A stretch of DNA of 64,000 nucleotides from positions 5,504,001-5,568,000 of the forward strand of contig NZ_SOBN01000001.1 in NCBI RefSeq assembly GCF_004365705.1, read 5' to 3'. Below are positions 45,050 to 53,465 of this stretch, in pieces (positions within the stretch are counted from its first letter, which is position 1; the number at the start of each line of letters is the position of its first letter). The position numbers were made by a program, and so were the translations under genes. This DNA is from Streptomyces sp. 846.5 (GTDB lineage Bacteria > Actinomycetota > Actinomycetes > Streptomycetales > Streptomycetaceae). The notes beneath the pieces are model-generated. The model made no database searches, was not told where the DNA came from, and was given only the letters and a program-made list of their open reading frames with translations.

Positions 45050-46789
45050 TTACGAGGCCGGGGTCAGGTGCAGGATCAGGTACTCATAGGCCTGGCTGTT
45101 CGGCGAGGGGTTGATGTACGGGTTGTCGGAGGTCGGCCAGCCGGTGAAGTTGGCGGAGCTGTACTCGTACCAGGCGGCGCCGTAGAGCACCGGCACGGCC
45201 GGGACGTCGTCGGAGAAGATCTGCTGCAGCGTGTCGAGAGCGGTCTTCTGCTCGGCCGGCGTGGTCGCGTTCTGGTACGCGGCGATCGCCGTGCCGGCCT
45301 TCCCGCTGGTGTAGCGGCTGAAGTCGCCGGCCGCCGTCTTGCCGACGTCGGCCGTGGTGCTCGGGTCCAGGATGAACTGCAGCCGCTGGAAGGCGGTGAC
45401 GCCCTGACCCCAGTGCAGGGCGGCGTCGTACTTGCCGGTGGTGATCGCGGCGTTCCAGGTGTCGTAGGTGAACGCGCCGTTGTCGTTGATGTCGAAGCCC
45501 TGCGCGTTCAGGCCCTTGACCATCGCCTGGGCGTCGCACCAGTAGTCGCTGAAGGAGTTCGGGTCGATGACGGTGAACTTGATCGTCTTGCCGCCCTTGG
45601 TCCACTTCCCGCCGGTCTTGGTGTAGCCGTCGGCGGTGAGCAGCGAGGTGACCGTGGCCGTGTCGGCGTTCGCCTTGAGGTCGTTGGTCGTGGCCGAGGA
45701 GACCGAGGCCTGGTCGGGACCGGTGGCGATCAGGCCGCCGGAGGAGGTGGCCGGGTTCTCGTAGTTGGTCTCGCACTGGGTGGCCAGCGACTGCCGGTCC
45801 AGCGCGGCGCTGATCGCCTTGCGGACCTGCAGGTCGGCCAGGGCGGGAGCGGTGCTGCTCTTCTCGTTGAGCAGCAGCGAGACCGTGTTCCCGGCGGGGA
45901 AGTACGGAGCGGTGCTCTGGAAGAGGTGGTTGTGGGTCGGGTCCTTGGCGACGAAGACGTTCTGGACGTTGTTGATGTCGTTGCCGGCGAGGTCGATCTG
46001 GCCGGAGGCCAGGGCCAGGGTCGCGGCGTCGTTGGTGGCGTAGGCCGGGAAGGAGATCTCCTGGACCTTCGGCGCACCGCCCCAGTAGCCGGGGTTGGCC
46101 TTGAAGGTGACGTCCTGGGAGCTGAACTTGTCGACCAGGTAGGGGCCGGTGCCGATGGCCTGCGCCGAGGTGATCTGCGCGGTGGCCGGGTTGCTGATGC
46201 TGGACCACAGGTGCTGCGGCACGATGACCTGGTTGCCGATGGCGACGAAGTTGGACGCCTGCGGGGTGGAGAAGTTCATCACCAGGGTGTTCGGGTCCGG
46301 CGTGGTCATGCTGGTGGTGGCGGGAACGCCACCGGTGTTGGCGGCAGCGGTCTTCTGCAGCAGGTCGAAGGTGAACTTGACGTCTGCCGAGCTGAACGCC
46401 TGCCCGTCACTCCACTTGACTCCGGACTGGAGCGTGATGGTGAGCGTCTTGTTGCCGTTGGACCAGGCGTAGCTCTTGCCGAGCCACGGGATCGGCGCCT
46501 GGTCGGACTTGAGGCTGTTGAACATGAACAGGGGTTCGTAGGTCAGCGAGACGGCGTTCTCGTTGGCGCCGAAGGCGTTGCCGTCGAACGGGTTGAAGTC
46601 CTCGTCGAAGGACGGGACCGGCTTGTCCTCGACGACCAGCGTCTTGGCCTTGGCGGAGCCCGTGCTGCTGCCGGAGGCGCTGTTGCTGCTCCCCCCGGAG
46701 CCGGTGGCGCCGGAGCTGGTGCAGGCGGTGAGGCCCAGGCCCACGACGGCCACCAGGGCCAGGCCCTTGATGGTGGTGTTGCGACTCAT
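45050..46789 (-). CDS. ABC transporter substrate-binding lipoprotein (SBP family 5)
   Basis: A 579-residue lipoprotein with signal peptide and lipobox ending at C23 (GLALVAVVGLGLTAC), a Ser/Gly linker, and then the family 5 solute-binding fold (TITLQSGVKWSDGQAFSSAD, TGPYLVDKF, then a C-terminal lobe). This family binds peptides, nickel or oligosaccharides such as cellobiose. Genes for two permeases and two ATPases of the same type lie upstream. It is separated from them by 310 bp with a strong hairpin, so it may be expressed separately. The adjacent LacI and GH1 genes favour a glycoside ligand. Confidence 0.88.
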   Translation of the reverse strand: MSRNTTIKGLALVAVVGLGLTACTSSGATGSGGSSNSASGSSTGSAKAKTLVVEDKPVPSFDEDFNPFDGNAFGANENAVSLTYEPLFMFNSLKSDQAPIPWLGKSYAWSNGNKTLTITLQSGVKWSDGQAFSSADVKFTFDLLQKTAAANTGGVPATTSMTTPDPNTLVMNFSTPQASNFVAIGNQVIVPQHLWSSISNPATAQITSAQAIGTGPYLVDKFSSQDVTFKANPGYWGGAPKVQEISFPAYATNDAATLALASGQIDLAGNDINNVQNVFVAKDPTHNHLFQSTAPYFPAGNTVSLLLNEKSSTAPALADLQVRKAISAALDRQSLATQCETNYENPATSSGGLIATGPDQASVSSATTNDLKANADTATVTSLLTADGYTKTGGKWTKGGKTIKFTVIDPNSFSDYWCDAQAMVKGLNAQGFDINDNGAFTYDTWNAAITTGKYDAALHWGQGVTAFQRLQFILDPSTTADVGKTAAGDFSRYTSGKAGTAIAAYQNATTPAEQKTALDTLQQIFSDDVPAVPVLYGAAWYEYSSANFTGWPTSDNPYINPSPNSQAYEYLILHLTPAS

Positions 46790-47099
46790 TGCGTACGCTC
46801 CTTGTGTCCGGCCGACGAGGTATCGGTCAGTGGTGAGCGGCCATGACGTCTTCCGCCATGGCGTGACGGGTCTTGTTCTGGGTGGTTCCGAGCGAGATCG
46901 CGTGTGTTGCTGCTGTGGTCCGGTACGGCGGTTCGGGCGTGGTCCCGGGCGAGTTGCACCTCGTCCGGGATCGGGCCCGACGGCGCCGGGGCGGAAGGTG
47001 GGCCCCGGCGCCGGCCGGGTCTGGCTGGGTCTCCCATGTCGTCGACTCCTCGTTGAGTACGAACTACGAACCCTGGTCAGGTTCTGGTGCAGGTCTGGG
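46790..47099. other. 310-bp gap between ATPase and binding-protein genes
   Basis: It contains the hairpin at 46981-47013, and probably the promoter and ribosome site of the binding-protein gene. No reading frame or palindrome of the AAGCGCTT type was seen. Confidence 0.4.
46981..47013 (-). terminator. Strong hairpin inside the ABC transporter operon
   Basis: CGGCGCCGGGGC pairs perfectly with GCCCCGGCGCCG around a 9-base loop. It lies after the ATPase gene and before the binding-protein gene, where it can end or stabilise the transcript. Confidence 0.7.
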
Positions 47100-48170
47100 T
47101 CAGTCGGCGGCGGCGTCGGCCGCGGATGCGTCCGCCGGGGGTGCGTGCTCGGGGCTGTGCAGCCAGCAGGCGGCCACCTGGTCGGTGGCGACCGGCAGCG
47201 GCGGCGGCGCGGCCTCCTTGCAGATCGCCATGGCGAAGGGGCAGCGCGGGTGGAACCGGCAGCCGCTCGGCGGGTTCACCAGGCTCGGCGGGGCGCCGCG
47301 GCCGCGCAGCACCGGCGGCTCGGTCCTGGCCGGGTCGGGTGCGGCGCTCAGCAGCAGTTGGGTGTACGGGTGCGCCGGCGAGTCGGTGATCTGCGTGGCC
47401 GGCCCGGACTCGACGACCTGCCCGGCGTACATCACCAGTGCGGTGTCGGCCAGGTAGCGGGCCGAGGCGATGTCGTGGGTGACGTAGAGGATGGCCAGGC
47501 GCTCGCGTTCGCGCAGCTCGTCCAGCAGGTTGAGGACACCCAGCCGGATCGAGACGTCCAGCATGGAGACCGGCTCGTCGGCGAGCAGCACCCGGGGTTC
47601 GACCGCGAGGCCGCGGGCGATGGCGACGCGCTGCCGCTGGCCGCCGGAGAGCTCGTGCGGGTAGGTGTCGATGAAGCGCTCGGCCGGGCTGAGCGAGACC
47701 CGCTCCAGCAGCAGCCGGGCCTTGGTGTCCAGGTCGTCCCGGCTCGCCCGCTTGTGCAGCTTCAGCGGCCGTTCCAGGTGGTAGCGGACGCTGTGCACGG
47801 CGTTCAGCGAGGAGAAGGGGTCCTGCAGCACCAGGTGCACCAGCCGGGTGTACTCCCGGCGGGCCTTGGCGCTCCGGCCCACCGGTACGCCGTCCAGCAG
47901 CAGTTCGCCGGAGGTCGGGGTGATCAGCTGGGTGAGCAGCCGGGCCAGGGTCGACTTCCCGGAGCCGGACTCGCCGACCACGGCGGTGACCGTGGCCTCG
48001 GGAAGGGCCAGCGAGATGTCCTCGACGGCGTGGACGACCTGGCGGCTGCGGCCCGGTCCGAACTGGTGCACCGGGAAGTGCTTGGTGAGGTGCCGGGCCT
48101 CCAGGGCGGGGGTGCCGGGGCGCTTCGGCCCGTGGACGACGGTGGTCGCGTCGCTGAGGGTGGGCGTCAC
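47100..48170 (-). CDS. ABC transporter ATP-binding protein (DppF/OppF type)
   Basis: A 356-residue ATPase with Walker A in VGESGSGKSTLARLL, signature LSGGQRQRVAIARGLAVEP, Walker B LLADEPVSMLD, and the C-terminal oligopeptide/dipeptide transporter domain with CRFHPRCPFAMAICKEA. It overlaps the upstream ATPase gene by four bases. It energises the importer of the family 5 binding protein. Confidence 0.92.
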   Translation of the reverse strand: MTPTLSDATTVVHGPKRPGTPALEARHLTKHFPVHQFGPGRSRQVVHAVEDISLALPEATVTAVVGESGSGKSTLARLLTQLITPTSGELLLDGVPVGRSAKARREYTRLVHLVLQDPFSSLNAVHSVRYHLERPLKLHKRASRDDLDTKARLLLERVSLSPAERFIDTYPHELSGGQRQRVAIARGLAVEPRVLLADEPVSMLDVSIRLGVLNLLDELRERERLAILYVTHDIASARYLADTALVMYAGQVVESGPATQITDSPAHPYTQLLLSAAPDPARTEPPVLRGRGAPPSLVNPPSGCRFHPRCPFAMAICKEAAPPPLPVATDQVAACWLHSPEHAPPADASAADAAAD

Positions 48171-49342
48171 TGGTCGCTCCCGTGGGTGTCGTCGGTGCTG
48201 GGCACGCCGTTGTCGGCCAGAGCGCGCCGCAGCGGCGCGGGCGGCTCCTGGAGTCCGTCCTGCAACCAGCAGGCGGCGACGCGGGGTTCGCCGTCCGGAC
48301 GGCCCGGATCGGTCGCGGGCGGTACCAGTTGCGGTATCTCGGTGCGGCAGCGGTCCAGGGCGTAGGGGCAGCGCGGGTGGAAGGCGCAGCCGCCGGGAAG
48401 GGCGGTGAGCGAGGGCGGCGAACCGGGGATGCCCTCCATCCGGACCTTGTCGCCGTGCAGTGCCGGGAAGGAGTTGAGCAGGCCCAGGCTGTAGGGGTGC
48501 CGCGGGGCGTGGAACAGCTCGTCCGCGCCGGCGCGCTCGACGATCCGCCCCGCGTACATGATGGCGATGGAGTCCGCGAGCTCGATCAGCAGGGACAGGT
48601 CGTGGGTGATGAAGACGATGGCGAAGCCCAGCCGCTCCCGGAGCTGCATCAGCTCCTCCAGGATCTCCCGCTGGGTGACCACGTCCAGGGCCGTGGTCGG
48701 CTCGTCCATGATCACCACCTGCGGCTCCAGGGCCAGCGCCATGGCGATCATCACCCGTTGCCGCATCCCGCCGGAGAGCTCGTGCGGGTAGCTGCGGAGC
48801 CGGTCGGCGCTGATGCCGACCATGCGCAGCAGCTCCACCGCCCGCTCCCGGCGCTCGGCCGGGCTCATCTGCCTGCGGTGCGCCTTGAGTACATCGGTGA
48901 GCTGGGCGTCGATCCTGGCGACCGGGTTGAGCGCGTGCATCGCGCTCTGGAACACCACGGCCAGCTGCGACCAGCGGATCTGACGGAGCTTCGCCATGTC
49001 GGCGGCGAGCAGGTCGACGATCTCGGTGCCGGCCGGCACCACCTCGTTGGGCGCGGCGCCGAACGCCGAGGACTGCGGCCGATTGTGGAAGAGGACGTCG
49101 CCGCCGCTGATCACCCCGGGGGCGCGCAGCAGCCGGGTCAGGCCGTAGGCCAGGGTGGACTTGCCGGAGCCGCTCTCGCCGGCCAGGCCGAGCACCTCGC
49201 CCCGGCGCAGGGTCAGCGTCGCGTCGGTGACGGCGCGGACGGCGTTGGGGCCGACGCCGTAGTCGATGCAGAGGTCGCGGACCTCAAGGACGATGTCGGC
49301 CGTCGCGGCACGCGGTGCCGGGACTGCGGTGGGCGCGCTCAC
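48167..49342 (-). CDS. ABC transporter ATP-binding protein (DppD/OppD type)
   Basis: A 391-residue ATPase with Walker A in LAGESGSGKSTLAYGL, signature LSGGMRQRVMIAMALALEP, Walker B VVIMDEPTTALD, and the C-terminal CAFHPRCPYALDRC region. It overlaps both neighbours by four bases, showing tight translational coupling with the permease gene upstream and the second ATPase gene downstream. Confidence 0.92.
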   Translation of the reverse strand: MSAPTAVPAPRAATADIVLEVRDLCIDYGVGPNAVRAVTDATLTLRRGEVLGLAGESGSGKSTLAYGLTRLLRAPGVISGGDVLFHNRPQSSAFGAAPNEVVPAGTEIVDLLAADMAKLRQIRWSQLAVVFQSAMHALNPVARIDAQLTDVLKAHRRQMSPAERRERAVELLRMVGISADRLRSYPHELSGGMRQRVMIAMALALEPQVVIMDEPTTALDVVTQREILEELMQLRERLGFAIVFITHDLSLLIELADSIAIMYAGRIVERAGADELFHAPRHPYSLGLLNSFPALHGDKVRMEGIPGSPPSLTALPGGCAFHPRCPYALDRCRTEIPQLVPPATDPGRPDGEPRVAACWLQDGLQEPPAPLRRALADNGVPSTDDTHGSDQ

Positions 49343-50391
49343 TGGGACGTTCCTTCCGAGGCGGCGGCGACGGGGGTGGGGAGGCCGGCCGAACCGGCTG
49401 CGGCGCGAGGGGCGCGCCCCGGCTCGGCGGGCCCGGCCGTGCGCAGCACCGGGGTCAGCCCGAGGGTGTACTTCACGCCCTTGCGGTTGTCACGGGCCGA
49501 GCGGAGCCGGGGGTTGATGATCTCGTCGATGCCGAAGTTGAGCAGGGCCAGGGCGATGCCGACCAGAGCCACGCAGGCGGCCGGCGGGACGTACCACCAC
49601 CAGTAGCCGCCGAGGATCGCGCTGTCCTGCTGGGCGGTGTTGAGCATGGTGCCCCAGGTGGACGTGGCCGGGCTGATGACGCCCAGCCAGGACAGCGAGA
49701 CATAGGTCCCGATGCCGTAGATCACCGTGAAGATGAACGAGGAGGCGAGGATCGGCAGCAGGTTCGGCAGGATCTCGAAGACGATGATCCTCGGCTTGCG
49801 CTCGCCGATCACCCGGGCCGAGTCCACGTAGTCCTGGTTGCGCAGGGCCAGGGTCTGCGCCCGGAGCACCCGGGCCCCCCAGGCCCAGGCGGTGAGGGCG
49901 ATGACGGTGCCGATCAGCAGCGGGTTGTCGGTGTCCGCGGGCGGCAGCGGCGTCATCACCACCATCAGGATCAGCAGCCCGGGCAGGGCCAGGAAGATGT
50001 TCGACAGGATGGAGAGGACCTCGTCCACCCAGCCGCCGACGTAACCGGCGGTGACCCCGATCAGCACCGACAGGAAGGTGGCCAGCAGCCCGGCCACAAA
50101 GGCGATCAGCAGCGTGTCCCGCCCGCCGGCCAGCACCTGCGAGAGGATGTCGTGCTGCTGCTGGTCGGTGCCGAGGAGGAACTTCCCGGACGGCGGCAGC
50201 GGGGTGCTGCTGGTGGAGTTGGCCTGCCAGTCGGCGGTGTGCGGCGCGATCATCGGGCCGAAGACCGCGATCAGCGCGAAGACGAAGAGGATCGTGGCGC
50301 CGACGACGACCTTGGGCGTCAGCGGTATTCGGGAGCCGCGCCGGGCACGGGCGGGCTTGACGGCGTCGGAGGTCACGGTGGGAGCAGCCAT
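49339..50391 (-). CDS. ABC transporter permease (DppC/OppC type)
   Basis: A 350-residue membrane protein with six hydrophobic segments and the EAA-type loop in YVDSARVIGERKPRIIVFEILPN. The C-terminal extension is Pro/Ala-rich. It follows the first permease gene by three bases and overlaps the ATPase gene. Confidence 0.92.
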   Translation of the reverse strand: MAAPTVTSDAVKPARARRGSRIPLTPKVVVGATILFVFALIAVFGPMIAPHTADWQANSTSSTPLPPSGKFLLGTDQQQHDILSQVLAGGRDTLLIAFVAGLLATFLSVLIGVTAGYVGGWVDEVLSILSNIFLALPGLLILMVVMTPLPPADTDNPLLIGTVIALTAWAWGARVLRAQTLALRNQDYVDSARVIGERKPRIIVFEILPNLLPILASSFIFTVIYGIGTYVSLSWLGVISPATSTWGTMLNTAQQDSAILGGYWWWYVPPAACVALVGIALALLNFGIDEIINPRLRSARDNRKGVKYTLGLTPVLRTAGPAEPGRAPRAAAGSAGLPTPVAAASEGTSQ

Positions 50392-50394
50392 CGG

Positions 50395-51384
50395 TCAGGC
50401 CTCCTTGCGGGCACGCGGGTCGAGGATCACATAGGCGATGTCCGCCAGGAGGTTGGCCGCGAGCACCGTGAAGGTGACCACCAGCAGGATGCCCTGCATC
50501 AGCGGGTAGTCGGCGTCGAGCACGGCCAGGTAGACCTGGTAGCCGATCCCGGGGTAGGAGAAGACGATCTCGGTGACGATCGAGCCGGTGACCACCAGGC
50601 TGATCGACAGGGCGAAGTTGGAGATGGTCGGCAGGATCGCGTTGCGGGCCGCGACCGCGATCACCTTCCACCGGGGCAGCCCCTTGGCCGCCGCGACCAG
50701 GACGTAGTCCTCGTCCATGGTGGTGATCATCATATTGCGCATGCCGATGATCCAGCCGGCGATGGAGGCCAGTGCGACCGTCGCGGCCGGCAGTACCCCG
50801 TGCTCCACCACGCTGGTGACGAACGGCCCGTTCCAGCCCTGCGTCAGATTGGAGTTGCGGCCGGTGTCGTAGCCGTTGGCGTAGGGGAAGAGCTTCCAGT
50901 AGAAGCCCCCGGTGATCAGCAGCAGCGAGGCCAGGATGAAGTAGGGGACCGCCTGGAAGAAGGTCGCGGTCGGCAGCAGCGCGTCCAGCAGACCGCTGCG
51001 GCGCCAGCCGACGACGATCCCCAGCAGTGTGCCGAGCACGAAGGCCACGACGGTGGCCGAGCCGACCAGTCCGATGGTCCAGGGCAGGTCCTTGCTCAGG
51101 ATCTGGGTGACGGCCACGGACTTGGACGTGGAGTGCCCCAGGTCGCCCTGGAACAGATGGCCCAGGTAGGTCATGTACTGCGAGAAGGTGCTCTGCTTGC
51201 TGTTCAGCCCGTACTGGTCGGCCAGGGCCTGCAGTTGCTGCGGGGTGATGGTGGTGGTCTGCATCTTCGCGAGCAGCGCCTGCAGGGCGTTGCCCGGGAG
51301 CATCCGGGGGAGGAAGAAGTTCAGCGTGACGGCGGCGAACGCGGCCAGCACGTAGAAGCCGAGTCGGCGCAGGATGGTGGTCAT
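50395..51384 (-). CDS. ABC transporter permease (DppB/OppB type)
   Basis: A 329-residue membrane protein. The N-terminus RRLGFYVLAAFAAVTLNFFL and the EAA loop DYVLVAAAKGLPRWKVIAVA are typical of DppB. It lies 12 bp after the LacI regulator gene, so the regulator and transporter are one operon: regulator, permeases, ATPases, then the binding protein. Confidence 0.92.
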   Translation of the reverse strand: MTTILRRLGFYVLAAFAAVTLNFFLPRMLPGNALQALLAKMQTTTITPQQLQALADQYGLNSKQSTFSQYMTYLGHLFQGDLGHSTSKSVAVTQILSKDLPWTIGLVGSATVVAFVLGTLLGIVVGWRRSGLLDALLPTATFFQAVPYFILASLLLITGGFYWKLFPYANGYDTGRNSNLTQGWNGPFVTSVVEHGVLPAATVALASIAGWIIGMRNMMITTMDEDYVLVAAAKGLPRWKVIAVAARNAILPTISNFALSISLVVTGSIVTEIVFSYPGIGYQVYLAVLDADYPLMQGILLVVTFTVLAANLLADIAYVILDPRARKEA

Positions 51385-51396
51385 CGTCGGCTCCTC

Positions 51397-52509
51397 TCAG
51401 GAGATCTGGCGCCACACGGCGGGACGGGAGTCGGGCGGACAGCCGCAGCTCTCGCGGCGGACCAGGCGGGTCGGCAGGACGAAATCCTGTACGGCATCGC
51501 TGTCTTGGGGGGCATCGGCAGAGATCATGCTGTGGAGGACCTCGAAGGCTTTGGCGCCGATCTCCTGGATGGGCTGGCGCACGGTGGTCAGCTGGGGTCG
51601 GAGGTGTCGGGCGAAGGGCAGGTCGTCGAAGCCGGTCACGGCGACGTCCCCGGGGACGTCGAGGCCGTGCTCGGCGAGGGCGTAGATGACGCCCAGCGCG
51701 GTCTGGTCGTTGGCGCAGGCGATGGCGCGTGGCAGGGTCGCCCCCAGGGCGATCAGGCCCCGGACGATCTGCACACCGCTGCCGGCCGAGTAGTCGCCCT
51801 GCCAGGCGGGGCCGGTCAGGCACTCGCCGCCCAGCGCGTGGACCTCGGAGGCGAACGAGCGGCCGCGGACGATGTTGTCCGGGCTGTCGGCGTGGCCGGC
51901 GATGTAGGCCAGCCGCCGGTAGCCGTGGTCCTGCACCAGGTGGCGCGCCATCTCCCGCATGCTGGTGGCGCTGTCACCGCGGACGTTGGAGACCGGTCCG
52001 CCCTCGGCGCCGGCCAGGGTGACCACCGGCACGGTGCGGGCGATGCTCGCGATCCCGGCGGGGGAGAGCACCTGGTCGTGCAGGATCAGTCCGTCGCACT
52101 TGCCGGCGATGGTCATGATCCGGTTGGGCAGGGTGTGTTCGTCGATGTTCACCGAACTCACCAGGAGGTCGTATCCGCGACGCTGCGCCACGATCTCGAT
52201 GCCCCGGTTGATCTGGTCGCCGAACAGCAGGCTCTCGGACTCGTCCTCGAACATGCCGCCGTCGTCGGTGCCGTACACCCGGCGGAAGACCACGCCGACC
52301 ACCTGCTTCAGCCGGCTGCTCAGCGCGCGGGCGGCTCCGTCGGGGACGAAGCCCAGCTCGCTGATGGCCTTGAGGACCCGGTCGCGGGTGGCGGGACGCG
52401 GATTGTCACGCCCGTTGAGGACCCGGGACACGGACGCGATGGAGACCCCGGCACGGCGGGCGACATCGTAGATCGTCGGCGTCGCGCCGGAGGTGGGTCG
52501 TGCGTCCAT
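51397..52509 (-). CDS. LacI family transcriptional regulator of the ABC operon
   Basis: A 370-residue repressor with the LacI headpiece TIYDVARRAGVSIASVSRVLNG at about residues 13-34 and a periplasmic-binding-like sugar domain. It is the first gene of the transporter operon. GTAAGCGCTTAC lies 44 bp upstream of its start and a related AAGCGCTTAC lies at 52923, both typical LacI-family half-palindromes, so autorepression is likely. Because it heads a sugar- or peptide-type importer beside a GH1 gene, the inducer is probably a disaccharide. Confidence 0.88.
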   Translation of the reverse strand: MDARPTSGATPTIYDVARRAGVSIASVSRVLNGRDNPRPATRDRVLKAISELGFVPDGAARALSSRLKQVVGVVFRRVYGTDDGGMFEDESESLLFGDQINRGIEIVAQRRGYDLLVSSVNIDEHTLPNRIMTIAGKCDGLILHDQVLSPAGIASIARTVPVVTLAGAEGGPVSNVRGDSATSMREMARHLVQDHGYRRLAYIAGHADSPDNIVRGRSFASEVHALGGECLTGPAWQGDYSAGSGVQIVRGLIALGATLPRAIACANDQTALGVIYALAEHGLDVPGDVAVTGFDDLPFARHLRPQLTTVRQPIQEIGAKAFEVLHSMISADAPQDSDAVQDFVLPTRLVRRESCGCPPDSRPAVWRQIS

Positions 52510-52552
52510 CGGAGCTGTCCTCTGGTTCCTGGGGTGTGGCCGGGGAGTCGGC

Positions 52553-52564
52553 GTAAGCGCTTAC
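52553..52564. promoter_or_regulatory. LacI-type operator before the LacI-ABC operon
   Basis: GTAAGCGCTTAC is a perfect 12-bp palindrome 44 bp upstream of the repressor start, with the AAGCGCTT core typical of LacI-family sites. Confidence 0.65.
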
Positions 52565-52681
52565 TGGAAATGTTCTGGGTTGACCGTAGGGCGGGGGTGG
52601 TGCCGCCGCAAGAGTGGATGTCGCTGCCGTTACGTTGATGTGACTTTTCTTCAGGAAGTGTGGCCAGTGGTGGCCTTGTGT

Positions 52682-52696
52682 GTTCATCAAATGAAC
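52682..52696. promoter_or_regulatory. Palindrome GTTCAT-CAA-ATGAAC
   Basis: Perfect 6-bp arms with a 3-base spacer, AT-rich for this DNA, in the gap upstream of the LacI gene. The binding protein is unknown. Confidence 0.4.
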
Positions 52697-52922
52697 GGAC
52701 GGGACCGGCTTTTCGATGCTGGGATTAACCGGTCCGGCGTTCAATATAGGGTCTTGACCAGCTCAAATCGTCGATATGCGAGCTTTGCTGCCGCATTTCG
52801 AACGATCGCTGCCCGTTGAAACCATGAAGATCCGAACCGATTTCCGCGACCTGTTCGACACGCCTGCGCCGACCTCGGGCCTGGCCGTGCACGAAGCACG
52901 GCGGCGCCGCGCCGATGCGTCT

Positions 52923-52934
52923 GGAAGCGCTTAC
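52923..52934. promoter_or_regulatory. Second AAGCGCTTAC box
   Basis: GGAAGCGCTTAC, followed by TGG as at 52553; it shares AAGCGCTTACTGG with that site. It lies 36 bp past the stop of the small membrane-protein gene, between that gene and the LacI operon. Confidence 0.5.
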
Positions 52935-52969
52935 TGGGACGGTCAGCAGCACTGCCCACAAGGCATGCC

Positions 52970-53278
52970 TCAGTGCCCGCGCGGCAGGCCCCGGTGCTTG
53001 TAGACGGCGATGCCGGTGAGCACGAGTCCCAGCACGATCGGGACGACCCCGGGCGTGCCGTCGCCGGGATCGGCGGCGTTCTCACTCGCCGGCGGATGCG
53101 GCCGGGCCGGGCGCGCCGGGGCGGCGTGAACGGGGGCGGCGACGTGGCCACTGGTCGGACCCGTGTCGGCCACTGCGGGGCCGGAGAGAGCGGACAGCCC
53201 GCCGAGCCAGCAGAGCAGCAGAGCGGCGCCTGCCGCGCAGCGGTGCAGGGGCGTTCGCGGTCCGGGGGAGAGCTGCAT
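52970..53278 (-). CDS. Small secreted/membrane-anchored protein (102 aa)
   Basis: It starts at MQLSPGPRTPLHRC. Residues 12-37 form a signal peptide (AAGAALLLCWLGGLSALSGP, then AVA), followed by a Pro/Ala/His-rich spacer and a C-terminal hydrophobic segment (GVVPIVLGLVLTGIAVYKHRG) with basic residues after it. This layout suggests a surface peptide held by a C-terminal anchor; no LPXTG motif is present. It lies between the beta-glucosidase gene and the LacI operon. Confidence 0.6.
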   Translation of the reverse strand: MQLSPGPRTPLHRCAAGAALLLCWLGGLSALSGPAVADTGPTSGHVAAPVHAAPARPARPHPPASENAADPGDGTPGVVPIVLGLVLTGIAVYKHRGLPRGH

Positions 53279-53465
53279 GGTCGGTCGGACTCCCCGGGAA
53301 GGCTGCGTCGGACAGGAGTGCGCGCCGCTGTCGGCACGCCCACCGGTGCAACGACCGTCCACCCCGGGCGTTACTGCCCGTCGCTGGTGGGGGCGGTCCG
53401 CCCGGGGGACGGCATCGTGGGCGGCACCGACCCTCGGCGGTGCCGCCCACGCATCCCGGTCGGGG

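Larger units (their letters stand above)
52510..52969. other. 460-bp regulatory gap upstream of the LacI-ABC operon
   Basis: No convincing gene. It contains two AAGCGCTTAC boxes and the palindrome GTTCAT-CAA-ATGAAC. A 75-codon plus-strand frame (52776-53003) is present but is not supported as a gene. Confidence 0.5.

Noticed and set aside
52776..53003. 75-codon plus-strand frame in the regulatory gap
   Set aside because: It crosses the AAGCGCTTAC box and the 3' end of the small membrane-protein gene and lacks a ribosome site.
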